64,000 nucleotides of DNA from Gemmatimonadales bacterium UBA7835 (GTDB lineage: Bacteria; Gemmatimonadota; Gemmatimonadetes; Longimicrobiales; Gaopeijiaceae), in contig DLTN01000064.1 in NCBI GenBank assembly GCA_002500925.1, forward strand, positions 15,598 through 79,597, in the 5' to 3' direction. A model generated the notes under the pieces. It worked only from the letters and a program-made list of their open reading frames with translations, ran no database searches and was not told where the DNA came from. Both the position numbers and the translations under genes were made by a program. Positions 28,298 to 37,219 of this stretch are shown in pieces. How positions within the stretch are numbered: position 1 is the first letter of the stretch; the number at the start of each line of letters is the position of its first letter.

Positions 28298-29118
28298 CGC
28301 AAGAAGATCAATCACTCCCCGGCATCCTTGCCGACATCGTGCGGACTAAGAAAGAGGACCTCCAAGGGCTCCTCTCTAGTGCGTCGGCGCTCGAACAAGC
28401 GGCGGAAGCGGCTCCGGAACCTCGCGGCTTCGAACTCGCTATAGCCCAACCAGGCTTCGTGTCGCTTATCGCCGAATGCAAGCGTCGCTCGCCTGGCTCC
28501 GGACAGATTCGACCGAATCTCGACCCAGCTCGTCTAGCATCCGACTACGAGAAATCTGGAGCTGCCGCGCTGAGCGTGCTTACGGATGATAGGTATTTTG
28601 GTGGATCACTTGCCGACTTGGAAGCAGTAAGATGCGCGACAAGCATCCCGGTTCTTCGCAAAGATTTCACACTTGACACTTTACATCTTTTAGAGGCTCG
28701 AGTTGGAGGGGCCGATGCCATCCTGCTAATTGTCCGGATCTTAGATGAGCCACAACTCGACAGACTCTATCATGAAGCGATTGGATTCGGGCTCGACGTT
28801 GTAGTTGAAGTTCACAACATTGGGGAGCTAGAGTCTGCTTTGAAGCTTGATGCGAGTATCATCGGTATCAATAACCGTGATCTCGCAACTTTCGAGACAG
28901 ATCTGGAAACAACTGAGTGGCTGTTGGAGTCTGTCCCTTCCGATGTGGTGATCGTTTCCGAGAGCGGAATAAGAACGCGAGGAGATGTGGAGCGACTCGC
29001 GCATGTGGGTGTCGATGCGATGCTTGTCGGTGAAGCGCTCCTGTCGGTCACGGACCCCGCAGTAGCGGTGGCGACGCTCTGCGGTGTGCCTACTGAAGCT
29101 CGAGTATCCTCACCCTGA
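28288..29118 (+). CDS. trpC: Indole-3-glycerol phosphate synthase
   Basis: A 276-residue (beta/alpha)8 enzyme converting CdRP to indole-3-glycerol phosphate. The start is taken as TTG at 28288, because the conserved N-terminus (PGILADIVRTKKEDL) follows and the next in-frame candidate, GTG at 28339, would cut it; earlier in-frame starts run into lexA. Motifs: LIAECKRRSPGSG, VLTDDRYFGGS, VLRKDFTLD, GINNRDLATFE and VSESGI. It is followed by trpF after 11 bases. The Shine-Dalgarno match is weak. Confidence 0.93.
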   Translation: MPETQEDQSLPGILADIVRTKKEDLQGLLSSASALEQAAEAAPEPRGFELAIAQPGFVSLIAECKRRSPGSGQIRPNLDPARLASDYEKSGAAALSVLTDDRYFGGSLADLEAVRCATSIPVLRKDFTLDTLHLLEARVGGADAILLIVRILDEPQLDRLYHEAIGFGLDVVVEVHNIGELESALKLDASIIGINNRDLATFETDLETTEWLLESVPSDVVIVSESGIRTRGDVERLAHVGVDAMLVGEALLSVTDPAVAVATLCGVPTEARVSSP

Positions 29119-29129
29119 ACGAGCTGGTT

Positions 29130-29810
29130 ATGGCGCCTGAATCTAGCCCACTCGTGAAGATTTGCGGTCTGACGAGAAATGTGGATGCGAGGTTCGCAGA
29201 TGAGGCAGGTGCCGATTATCTGGGGTTAATCATGACCGAGGGCTTTGGAAGGAGTGTGACTAAGGATGTCGCAGCCACTGTGGTCCAGGGGGTATTAGCG
29301 TTGAAGGTCGCGGTCACAGTAAACGAATCCGTTAAGAGGAATGCTGAACTAGCGGATGCGATCGGCGCGTCAATAATTCAGCTTCACGGGAACGAATCGG
29401 CTGCTATCGCCCGCTCACTCAAGAGCGCGGGAGACTGGTCAATATGGAAGGCAGTGCGAGCGAAGACGAGCGAAGACGTTCAGCGTGTTGTAGAAGACTT
29501 CGGAGAGCTGGTCGATGGGATACTAGTCGAGGGCTATAGCGATGGAGCTATTGGAGGTTCGGGATTAACACTAGAACTTGACCCTGAGTCTCTAACAGTA
29601 GCTAAGAGGTCCGCACTGAGCGTAGTTCTTGCTGGTGGACTGACCCCTACGTCGGTCGCCGGCGCAGTAGCCAGGTACAGTCCAGATGTGGTAGACGTCT
29701 CGTCAGGCGTAGAGGTCAAACGAAACGTCAAAGACCCCCATAAGGTGGAGGCCTTCATCCAGAGGGTCCGGAGAGCTAATCTCTCACAAGAAGATCCACT
29801 TCTAGATTGA
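29130..29810 (+). CDS. trpF: Phosphoribosylanthranilate isomerase
   Basis: A 226-residue (beta/alpha)8 isomerase. KICGLTR near the N-terminus carries the catalytic Cys; IQLHGNE and VDVSSGVE are family motifs, the latter with phosphate-binding residues. The catalytic Asp lies in the [13 protein letters not shown] region. Only a few bases separate it from trpC and trpB, in the order trpC-trpF-trpB-trpA. Confidence 0.94.
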   Translation: MAPESSPLVKICGLTRNVDARFADEAGADYLGLIMTEGFGRSVTKDVAATVVQGVLALKVAVTVNESVKRNAELADAIGASIIQLHGNESAAIARSLKSAGDWSIWKAVRAKTSEDVQRVVEDFGELVDGILVEGYSDGAIGGSGLTLELDPESLTVAKRSALSVVLAGGLTPTSVAGAVARYSPDVVDVSSGVEVKRNVKDPHKVEAFIQRVRRANLSQEDPLLD

Positions 29811-29818
29811 CCTTAGTC

Positions 29819-31015
29819 ATGAGCAAGATCACCCAAATGCAGTCGGGCCGCTTTGGTTCTTTTGGTGGACGGTATGTTCCCGAGACGCTGATTGGTGCTC
29901 TCGATGAGGTAGCCGTTGCCTATGCTGAAGCTTCAGGTGATGAGTCCTTTCAAGACGAATTGAAGAGACTCAACACCAATTTCGTTGGGCGCCCGACTCC
30001 GTTGTATCACGCAGAGCGTTTGGGCGAAGCAGCGGGAAACCGAGACGTGTGGCTTAAGCGAGAAGATCTCAATCACACTGGAGCTCATAAGATCAACAAC
30101 ACCATCGGACAGGCGCTACTCGCGGGCCGTATGGGCAAGAGGCGCATCATTGCCGAAACTGGAGCAGGCCAGCACGGTGTCGCTACTGCGACGGCGTGTG
30201 CACTCTTTGATCTTGAGTGTGTGGTCTACATGGGAGAGGAGGATGTTAAGAGGCAGGCTCTGAATGTGTATCGTATGCAGTTGCTAGGGGCCGAGGTGCG
30301 TCCCGTGAGTTCGGGCACAAGGACGCTTAAAGACGCGACGAACGAGGCGATTCGTGATTGGGTAACTAACGTCGACTCGACCCACTACATCATTGGTTCG
30401 GTGGTGGGACCAGATCCGTTTCCCAGAATGGTGCGTGACTTTCAATCGATTATTGGTAGAGAATCTCGAGAACAATTCTTGGAGGGCTTAGGCTGCCTTC
30501 CGGCGTCAGTGGTTGCTTGCGTAGGTGGTGGCTCAAACGCCATGGGTATGTTTCACCCCTTTGTCTCCGATGAATATGTTGAGCTTGTGGGGGTCGAGGC
30601 GGGGGGGAGTGGCATCGAGTCAGGGCACCATTCAGCTTCACTGGCCGCGGGAACGCCTGGTGTGCTGCATGGTTCGCTCAGCTATCTCCTACAGGACTCG
30701 GACGGCCAAGTCCTGCCAGCGCACTCCGTTTCAGCCGGGCTGGATTATCCTGGGGTCGGTCCCGAGCATTCCCATTTGAAAGACATGGGGCGCGTCCGGT
30801 ATACCTTCGCCACAGATGAGCAGGCCCTGGAGGCGTTCCACAAGCTTTCCGAACTAGAGGGGATCATTCCCGCGCTCGAGACAGCCCACGCCATAGCATA
30901 CGTACTTGAACACGGGTCTAGTGTTAATGGCCCCATCCTAGTGTGCCTTTCGGGGCGTGGTGACAAAGACGTAAGCCACGTCGCCGAGGTCGAGGGTCGG
31001 GGAAGCCTTTTTTGA
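29819..31015 (+). CDS. trpB: Tryptophan synthase beta chain
   Basis: A 398-residue PLP enzyme condensing indole and serine. The PLP lysine is Lys91 in [24 protein letters not shown] is the standard N-terminus (TrpB1 type), and VGGGSNA binds the PLP phosphate. A TTG at 29807, overlapping the trpF stop as TTGA, is an alternative start adding four residues. The stop overlaps the trpA start. Confidence 0.96.
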   Translation: MSKITQMQSGRFGSFGGRYVPETLIGALDEVAVAYAEASGDESFQDELKRLNTNFVGRPTPLYHAERLGEAAGNRDVWLKREDLNHTGAHKINNTIGQALLAGRMGKRRIIAETGAGQHGVATATACALFDLECVVYMGEEDVKRQALNVYRMQLLGAEVRPVSSGTRTLKDATNEAIRDWVTNVDSTHYIIGSVVGPDPFPRMVRDFQSIIGRESREQFLEGLGCLPASVVACVGGGSNAMGMFHPFVSDEYVELVGVEAGGSGIESGHHSASLAAGTPGVLHGSLSYLLQDSDGQVLPAHSVSAGLDYPGVGPEHSHLKDMGRVRYTFATDEQALEAFHKLSELEGIIPALETAHAIAYVLEHGSSVNGPILVCLSGRGDKDVSHVAEVEGRGSLF

Positions 31016-31797
31016 AGGGCTCGGTTATCTCATCGGTGTTTTCAGCCGTTCAAGAGCAAGGCCGTGCAGCATTGATTCCATATATCACGGCCGGGCACCC
31101 TGTGGGGGACTCGACCGCGACTGTCCTGCACGCGCTGGCTGACTCCGGGGCTGATCTCATTGAACTTGGGCTGCCATTTTCGGATCCTCTGGCCGATGGT
31201 CCTACGATCCAAAGCTCGTCGTTTTCGTCTTTGCAAAATGGAACCAAGGTCGAGAATGTACTGGCCGAGCTCAGTCTCTTTCGCGCCGAGCGAGAGATCC
31301 CAGTGGTGCTGTTTACTTACCTGAATCCAGTCCTTCGTTATGGATTGGAAGATTTTCTTTTAGATGCCACCGAATCTGGGGCCAGCGGACTTCTTTTGAC
31401 CGACCTCCCTGTTGGAGCGGACTACGGAGTCGAGCGCGCGGTAGCTGAGAGTCCGCTCGATTTTATCCGACTGGTAGCTCCGACGACCCGAGAGGAGCGG
31501 GTGCCGGAAATCGCCGAGAGTGGTTCAGGATTTCTTTACTACATCTCGCGAGCCGGGGTCACAGGTGTTCGTTCCCAACTTCGAGAGAGCCTAGGTGATG
31601 AAGTAGCTGCGCTCCGCTCTCAGGTAGGGTTACCTGTAGCTGTGGGTTTTGGCATTTCGACGCCTGAACAGGCACGCGAAGTCGGGCGTGCTTCCGACGG
31701 AGTTGTTGTCGGCAGTGCCCTCGTCCGAATTATGGATGAATCTGGTGTGGAAGCAGGAGCTCGCTTCGTTGCTCGGTTGAGGGCCGCGCTAGACTGA
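31012..31797 (+). CDS. trpA: Tryptophan synthase alpha chain
   Basis: A 261-residue (beta/alpha)8 subunit cleaving indole-3-glycerol phosphate. Catalytic Glu51 ([15 protein letters not shown]) and Asp62 are both present. The start is TTG overlapping the trpB stop (TTGA). The phosphate-binding VGSALV motif is near the C-terminus. Its last 9 bases overlap the end of the convergent RqcH-like gene. It is the last gene of the trp group. Confidence 0.95.
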   Translation: MKGSVISSVFSAVQEQGRAALIPYITAGHPVGDSTATVLHALADSGADLIELGLPFSDPLADGPTIQSSSFSSLQNGTKVENVLAELSLFRAEREIPVVLFTYLNPVLRYGLEDFLLDATESGASGLLLTDLPVGADYGVERAVAESPLDFIRLVAPTTREERVPEIAESGSGFLYYISRAGVTGVRSQLRESLGDEVAALRSQVGLPVAVGFGISTPEQAREVGRASDGVVVGSALVRIMDESGVEAGARFVARLRAALD

Positions 31798-33456
31798 TCC
31801 CTTCGGTCGAACTTCGTTTAGGCTACGATGGTCGATGGCATGACGCTCAACTAATTCGGGATCCGGTGTGACGAAGAGGGTTCGAACCCGATCCGGTACG
31901 ACCGATCCGGCTGCGGAGCCCCGAGGTTTACGGACGTATTTGCGTAATGTCCAGTCCACTGGAACCGTGTCCGATGTCCGGGCCTTTGAGTGGAGAGCGG
32001 CGAGCGAAGCCGCCTCCTGGAGGTCACGCTCAGGTGGTGCTCCTGGCCCTCGCCACCTCAGGATCACATGTGCTCCAGCGCTATGTCTTGCATGAAGCCA
32101 TATGTCATTCGGGGCAGAATGTCGGAAGGTCAAATCGTCATTGTGGCGGGCTCCGCGTCCCACTCGAATCTCCAGTCCGCCACTGCTTACAAAGGTTCTA
32201 TATGGTTCGGTGGGACTTTGGGAACCTCGACGCTGTCTCGCAGGGGAAGCTGGAAGGGCAGCATGGATCTGGTCGACCCGAGCCGTCCCGTCTTGAGCGC
32301 GCTTCAATAGAGTTTGGAGGACCACCATATCTGCATGAGCTGATTCGATCAGACCTGGAAGTCTCTGGGCTGCTCGCTCAGAACGAGAAGCTCGGTCATA
32401 ATACTTCGATGCGTTTTCGTGAGGTTTGAGTTTCGGGTCGAGCTCCAATTCGACGATGTTACCCTCAAAATCATGTACTTGAGCCGACGACGAACCTGGA
32501 GAAATCTCGAGGTATCTGGCTAGAATAATATCTCCTCGGCCTCTCAGCTGACTTGGGTCTTCACGGTTGTCGAGTTGCGCCGTTAGCTGGACGATGCGTC
32601 GTTCGACGTGTGCTATGGCGTCCTCCAGGCGCTCAAGTAGCTCGGGGCCCATCAAGAGGGTGGCGTCCGGCGCGCCTGATACGAGGTTCGAACATTCTGC
32701 GATTGCGGCTAGTAGACTTTCTGACGATCGCGACGAGACACCCGGGAGAGGCCCTGGATAGGGCTGAAGGCCGTGATCGGTTTCGAGAAGGACAGCACCA
32801 AGTTCGTGGTCTGAGTTGGCGAGTAGTCTCCAGGTTTCCAAGCCGGAGGAAAGTGAGTCTCCGGCAAGGCAGGCGTCTGCATTCAGCCGAGAAGTCCAGG
32901 CGACATTCGAAAGAAGCTCTCTTTGTCTTTCGGTGGGAGGGACGGGGGCGAGTAGGTCCTGCCAGTCCGACTCAGAGGCTATCCCGTCGACCCAGAGTCG
33001 GCCGGTAGACTTAGGCGGCGACCAAGCTTGTCCTACCCTTAGGTTACGGCTCCCGCCCTGAGTCCTGAGTATATGTTTGATAGTCCGTTCACTGCCCTCG
33101 GTCATAATCGCGTTCATCCGATTTCCGAGGAGCTCAATTACCAGTGCCCAAGGTCCACCTCTTGCCCGGTTACTCCGAAGCTCCACGACGAGGATGCGCT
33201 CGTCAGCGATAGATTTGACGTTACGGACCTGTGCTCGAATTCGAGGGTCCCCTGGTTGGGGCTCTACGCAGTCCCGCATCCAGATGCCACTACGTTCGGG
33301 GTGCAAACGCCATAACAGAGTCTTCTTTCTGAAGAACAGCACTACGTCACGAGTCCGCGCATCTAAACGGATTGCGCGCAGCCTAGACCCTACGAGCTCT
33401 ATATCGAGCTCACGAGCCAGATCGCGTACTAGGACAGAGTCCCATCGGATTGCCAT
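31789..33456 (-). CDS. rqcH: RqcH/NFACT-family ribosome quality-control protein
   Basis: A 555-residue NFACT protein (Rqc2/Tae2/FbpA family). An NFACT-N domain (about 1-200) is followed by a helical and coiled-coil region (about 270-400) and an NFACT-R domain near residues 440-530 (ISVG-like RVGRGARHNDDLTF, NDIWLHARHSAGAHVIL). Bacterial RqcH binds stalled 50S-peptidyl-tRNA and adds C-terminal alanine tails. The position that aligns by eye with the Asp-Arg pair of B. subtilis RqcH reads Glu-Arg (ADERILV). A GTG at 33477 would add seven residues. It shares a 44-65 base divergent region with the HD-protein gene. Confidence 0.85.
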   Translation of the reverse strand: MAIRWDSVLVRDLARELDIELVGSRLRAIRLDARTRDVVLFFRKKTLLWRLHPERSGIWMRDCVEPQPGDPRIRAQVRNVKSIADERILVVELRSNRARGGPWALVIELLGNRMNAIMTEGSERTIKHILRTQGGSRNLRVGQAWSPPKSTGRLWVDGIASESDWQDLLAPVPPTERQRELLSNVAWTSRLNADACLAGDSLSSGLETWRLLANSDHELGAVLLETDHGLQPYPGPLPGVSSRSSESLLAAIAECSNLVSGAPDATLLMGPELLERLEDAIAHVERRIVQLTAQLDNREDPSQLRGRGDIILARYLEISPGSSSAQVHDFEGNIVELELDPKLKPHENASKYYDRASRSERAAQRLPGLIESAHADMVVLQTLLKRAQDGTARVDQIHAALPASPARQRRGSQSPTEPYRTFVSSGGLEIRVGRGARHNDDLTFRHSAPNDIWLHARHSAGAHVILRWRGPGAPPERDLQEAASLAALHSKARTSDTVPVDWTLRKYVRKPRGSAAGSVVPDRVRTLFVTPDPELVERHAIDHRSLNEVRPKGSV

Positions 33457-33521
33457 TCTCGAACTTAACTGGCTCACCTCAAAGAAGAAGCTGGAGCAGA
33501 GTGTGCAGTGGGAGTATCGTT

Positions 33522-34157
33522 ATGGGCGTCATTAAAATTCTTATGGACGCAGTCCTGGTCCGCTGCCCCTTTCTATACGCTTTGCACTCTCTTCTCGAAG
33601 CTCTGCTGGTTGGACAACTACCCAGATGGGCAGTCGTGGGGGGTGAGCGTCGCGCACACATGGATCGAGTCTCCGCTCTTCTTAACGATTGGGCGATCCG
33701 GATGGACCTGCCAGAGCTGGAACGAAGGCGCTGGCGTGCGGCGGGTCTAGTTCATGACTTACTCCGTGATTCCGAACCAAGTAAGCTCCGAGAAACTCTG
33801 CCCTCCGCATTGGTCGAAGTTCCAAGTACGATCCTTCATGGGCCTGCTGTCGCAGAGCGTCTTCGGAGCGAAGGTGTTGATGATGGCGAACTGCTAATAG
33901 CCGTGGCGCAACATTCTCTGGGTGATGCACGTTTCGGACGTTTAGGTCGAGCTTTGTATGCAGCCGATTTCTTGGAGCCGGGTAGAGCATTCCTGCCCGA
34001 ATGGCGTGCAGAACTCCGGGAGCGTATGCCCGGCGACTTTGACGCGGTTGTTGCCGAGGTAACTGAGGCCCGGATCAGAAACCTGATAGAGCGCGGTTCG
34101 AAGGTGTCCCCGCAAACCATTGATTTTTGGTATGTGATGGTGGGGGAGGCGGCATGA
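33522..34157 (+). CDS. HD-domain phosphohydrolase, YqeK-like
   Basis: A 211-residue protein. ATG at 33522 is chosen because GGAG lies 7 bases upstream. The HD motif is His78-Asp79 (GLVHDLLRD), preceded by His46 (RRAHMDRV) and followed by LHGPAVAERL, AQHSLGD and LYAADFLEPGR. This order matches YqeK-like proteins, some of which hydrolyse diadenosine tetraphosphate. YqeK usually sits beside nadD and rsfS; here it precedes a LytR_C protein (4-base overlap) and lepB. Substrate is not proven. Confidence 0.75.
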   Translation: MGVIKILMDAVLVRCPFLYALHSLLEALLVGQLPRWAVVGGERRAHMDRVSALLNDWAIRMDLPELERRRWRAAGLVHDLLRDSEPSKLRETLPSALVEVPSTILHGPAVAERLRSEGVDDGELLIAVAQHSLGDARFGRLGRALYAADFLEPGRAFLPEWRAELRERMPGDFDAVVAEVTEARIRNLIERGSKVSPQTIDFWYVMVGEAA

Positions 34158-34738
34158 CCCCCAGGCGCACGAAGCGACATTCAAGAAAATCCGCGCGCCG
34201 AAGTCGGTCCAAGCAGTTTCCTGGTGGGCGTAAACCATCCGTGAGAGCGAGTCTCGGTTTGTTCGTTGGAGTAGTCATCTTCTCTACGATTGCCGTGATC
34301 GGAATTCCGTATCCAAACCCTCAGGGTGAGGATGTTGTGAGTGAGGGTGTGAATCGAAATATTGGGCAGGTGGAGGTGTGGTCCGGGGATCGGGTTCGGG
34401 TTGAAGTACAGAACGGTGGTGGTGTAGCGGGGATGGCGAGGAATGCTACTGATGTGCTTCGTACCGCTGGGTTTGACGTGGTGAAGTTCGGAAATGCACG
34501 AGCTTTTGATCCTGGGCGCCCTTCGGTGGTGATAGATCGTGTAGGACGGGACGAAGCGGCGCATGCCATTGCGAAGGCTCTTGGAATTGATAACGTGCTC
34601 AGCGCACCCGACCCAACCCTATATGTTGATGTGACTGTTGTTGTTGGAAGTCCTTGGCAGCCAGTTGCTCCGGTTCTCGGGAGCGGAGTAACTAAGCCAT
34701 GGTCCTGGTGGGATCCGCGCGAGTGGTTTGGCACTTGA
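34154..34738 (+). CDS. LytR C-terminal-domain membrane protein
   Basis: A 194-residue protein beginning with a very basic cytoplasmic segment (about 35 residues, Arg/Lys-rich), then one transmembrane helix (about 35-55). An extracytoplasmic LytR_C-type domain (VRVEVQNGGGVAGMARNATDVL) carries the usual NG.G..G.A pattern. The C-terminus is Trp-rich (PWSWWDPREWFGT). LytR_C domains are often cell-envelope associated but have no known catalytic role. It overlaps the HD gene by 4 bases. Confidence 0.72.
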   Translation: MTPRRTKRHSRKSARRSRSKQFPGGRKPSVRASLGLFVGVVIFSTIAVIGIPYPNPQGEDVVSEGVNRNIGQVEVWSGDRVRVEVQNGGGVAGMARNATDVLRTAGFDVVKFGNARAFDPGRPSVVIDRVGRDEAAHAIAKALGIDNVLSAPDPTLYVDVTVVVGSPWQPVAPVLGSGVTKPWSWWDPREWFGT

Positions 34739-34784
34739 AACGACAAGAGAATCTCGTTCGGCGGCGCGCTCAAGGCTGGAAGAT

Positions 34785-35588
34785 ATGACAAACAAGAAGA
34801 AGGGATCGAATCGCGCTCGGGTAGAAACGCCTAGCAGTGATCAGGGTGGGAACAATCAGCGCGCTCAGAGGCGAGCGCAGCGTGCGGCTGCGAACGTGTC
34901 CGGGGTGCGATTAGAGAACTCGCTAGCCGAGTGGACTAAGTCGATCGTTATCGCCATAGCTCTATTCCTATTTCTCCGCACGTTTTTGGTGCAGACGTTT
35001 GTGATCACGTCTGGATCAATGGAGGAAACGCTGCTCGTTGGGGATATGTTGGTGGTGAACAGATCGGCGATTGGCTCTCGAGTTCCCGGAACTTCTATCC
35101 GCATCCCAGGCTACTCATCGGTGGACCACGGGGACGTCTTGGTATTCGATCCGCCCCATGAGGAGACGCTGAAGCTCATTAAGCGGCTAGTCGGTATGCC
35201 AGGAGACGAGCTAGAGATGCGGGACCGAGTGCTTTACCGGAACGGCGAGGCCGTCGAGGAGCCTTATGTCATCCATTCTGAAGTGAGAGACGAGATGCAC
35301 CCGTGGATGATCTGGCAGCGAGAATACTTAGCTCCAAGTGCAGACGCTGCCACGTACGCTCCGACTAGAGATAACTGGGGCCCTGTTCTTGTGCCGGACG
35401 GGCACTACTTCATGCTTGGAGACAATCGAGAAAAAAGCTTTGACTCGCGCTATTGGGGCCTACTCGAGGGATGGCGTCTCGAGGGCCGGGCTGTCTTTAC
35501 GTACTACTCGTACAACAAGGACTCATTCCGACCCTTTCCAGCTATACGTGAGGTGCGATGGAGCCGCATTGGTCGGGCTATCGATTGA
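34785..35588 (+). CDS. lepB: Signal peptidase I
   Basis: A 267-residue S26 protease removing signal peptides at the outer face of the inner membrane. Catalytic Ser78 (TSGSMEETL) and Lys133 (LIKRLVGMPGD) are present; DGHYFMLGDNREKSFDSRYWG is the standard box E. A basic, Gln/Ala-rich cytoplasmic tail of about 45 residues precedes the single membrane helix. ATG at 34785 follows GGAAG; an upstream in-frame TTG (34728) overlaps the previous gene. It is convergent with rlmN across 14 bases. Confidence 0.94.
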   Translation: MTNKKKGSNRARVETPSSDQGGNNQRAQRRAQRAAANVSGVRLENSLAEWTKSIVIAIALFLFLRTFLVQTFVITSGSMEETLLVGDMLVVNRSAIGSRVPGTSIRIPGYSSVDHGDVLVFDPPHEETLKLIKRLVGMPGDELEMRDRVLYRNGEAVEEPYVIHSEVRDEMHPWMIWQREYLAPSADAATYAPTRDNWGPVLVPDGHYFMLGDNREKSFDSRYWGLLEGWRLEGRAVFTYYSYNKDSFRPFPAIREVRWSRIGRAID

Positions 35589-35602
35589 CTGCCGAAGGGC
35601 TT

Positions 35603-36697
35603 TTATTCCGAGATCTCGGCAACTGACTTCTTGAGGCCGATCTGGCTTAACGTATGGCCTCGTAGCTGTCCGCATGCAGCGTCGATATCCTGACCGCGTG
35701 TCTCTCTGACTGCAACCGATACACCTCGTGACGCTAGCCTTCGAGAGAACTCCAGTATTCTTTCGGGCTTAGACGGTCTCCATTTCTGATACGGAATCGG
35801 ATTGAAGGGGATTAGGTTGACGAAGGCGCTTACGCGAAGTGCCAGATCACCGAGTAGCTCTATCAGTTCAGGAGCATCATTGACCCCGTCGATCATTGTG
35901 TACTCAAAAGTGATTCGTTTCCCACCCCCATCCTCAAAGTGTTCTAGTGCGGCCAAGACCTCTCTGAGCGGATATCGCTTCTCGAGTGGAATGAGTTCAC
36001 GTCTGAGCTCGGATGAAGGAGCGTGCAGGGAAAGAGCCAGCCGGAATTGCTCGGGACGCTCGGCTAACTCTAGAATGCCCGGTATGACACCTACTGTCGA
36101 AACCGTAATGCGTCGTGCCCCGACGCCGTACCCCTGGTTCAGAATCGTTAGAGAGGGGTGAAGAGCCTTTCGGTTCGCCAGAGGCTCTCCCATACCCATA
36201 TAAACAATGTTTGAAATTGACCCGTAGTCGTTTTCATGAGCCCACCTGCGTGAAGCTCGGTACTGGCCAACAATTTCACCTGCCGTCAGTTGCCGATCGA
36301 ACCCTCCCCATCCTGTAGCACAAAAGGTGCAACCCATCGCACAGCCCGCTTGAGACGAAATGCACAGCGTCAGCCGACTCTCGGTTGGGATAAGAACTGA
36401 CTCTACGAGTTTGTCATCCGACAGGCGCCAGAGGTGCTTTACAGTTCCGTCCTCACTCCGTTGCACTACATCCGAAACAGGCTCGTCTAGACGAAAGGAT
36501 TGAGCCAGCTCATCGCGCTGCGTTACTGGCAGGTCGGTCATTTCTTCCATAGACCTTCCAAGCCGCTCGTATATCCATTTCTCGACCTGGCTTGCTCGGT
36601 ATTTTGGTTCCCCGCGGGACGTAAAATGCGACTCGAGCGCGCTGCGAAGCTCGATCGGTGTCATTGAGAGAAGGTCTGGAGGGGTGTCGGGGGTCAT
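35603..36697 (-). CDS. rlmN: 23S rRNA A2503 / tRNA A37 methyltransferase RlmN
   Basis: A 364-residue radical-SAM enzyme methylating C2 of A2503 in 23S rRNA and A37 in some tRNAs. The cluster cysteines are Cys119, Cys123 and Cys126 (GCAMGCTFC). The second catalytic cysteine is in DIDAACGQLRG near residue 342. YMGMGEPLAN and ISLHAP-like segments are present. It is divergent from the VanZ-like gene across 138 bases with no clear promoter match. Confidence 0.94.
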   Translation of the reverse strand: MTPDTPPDLLSMTPIELRSALESHFTSRGEPKYRASQVEKWIYERLGRSMEEMTDLPVTQRDELAQSFRLDEPVSDVVQRSEDGTVKHLWRLSDDKLVESVLIPTESRLTLCISSQAGCAMGCTFCATGWGGFDRQLTAGEIVGQYRASRRWAHENDYGSISNIVYMGMGEPLANRKALHPSLTILNQGYGVGARRITVSTVGVIPGILELAERPEQFRLALSLHAPSSELRRELIPLEKRYPLREVLAALEHFEDGGGKRITFEYTMIDGVNDAPELIELLGDLALRVSAFVNLIPFNPIPYQKWRPSKPERILEFSRRLASRGVSVAVRETRGQDIDAACGQLRGHTLSQIGLKKSVAEISE

Positions 36698-36835
36698 GAC
36701 GACTCGTTGAATCGATGTTCTAGGCCCGATAACTTAGCCGCCGAATGAGGGGCTCAGGTACCGGTGACCGTTGCCTTAGTGCTATTCTGAAAGACGTAAA
36801 GGCTGTTTCAGAGAAACCCAAACAAGGCGTATGCT

Positions 36836-37219
36836 GTGCCGGACCTAATCCGGGTGTGGGGCCCCGCTGCTGCTTGGGCGACCGTACTTTATATAATCAG
36901 CACCCTTTCAGGATTTGGGGGAGTGACGAGCTTTCCATTTGCGGACAAGCTCGCGCACTTAGTTCTTTATGCGGTCTTAGGTGCGACTTTGGCTTGGGGG
37001 TGGGCTCGCTCTCCCCGAGTCTTGTCGCATGCACTTGTTCTTGTTGCTGGGGCGGTCTATGGAGTCACGGACGAGTGGCACCAAATGCATGTACCAGGTC
37101 GAACCCCTGAAATGGCCGACTGGGTGGCCGATGTTGCTGGCTTACTCATAGGGTATTGGATGATGCTGCGTGTAGTGAGACGAGCGAGCGGTAACCTCGA
37201 AGTAGAGGAAGCGATGTGA
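36836..37219 (+). CDS. VanZ-like family membrane protein
   Basis: A 127-residue protein with about four hydrophobic helices. FPFADKLAHLVLYAVLGATL and the later DEWHQMHVPGRTPEMADWVADVAG give the VanZ-like pattern of conserved acidic and His residues between helices. The GTG start has AAGG eight bases upstream. Function is unknown in most bacteria; VanZ itself gives low-level teicoplanin resistance. The stop overlaps the aspS start (TGATG). Confidence 0.75.
   Translation: MPDLIRVWGPAAAWATVLYIISTLSGFGGVTSFPFADKLAHLVLYAVLGATLAWGWARSPRVLSHALVLVAGAVYGVTDEWHQMHVPGRTPEMADWVADVAGLLIGYWMMLRVVRRASGNLEVEEAM

Noticed and set aside
32553..33061. Long plus-strand frames opposite the RqcH-like gene
   Set aside because: Arg-rich shadows; the minus-strand NFACT domains are clear.
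35589..35636. Palindrome CCGAGATCTCGG near the lepB/rlmN junction
   Set aside because: It lies within the rlmN coding end and lacks a T-run; likely chance.
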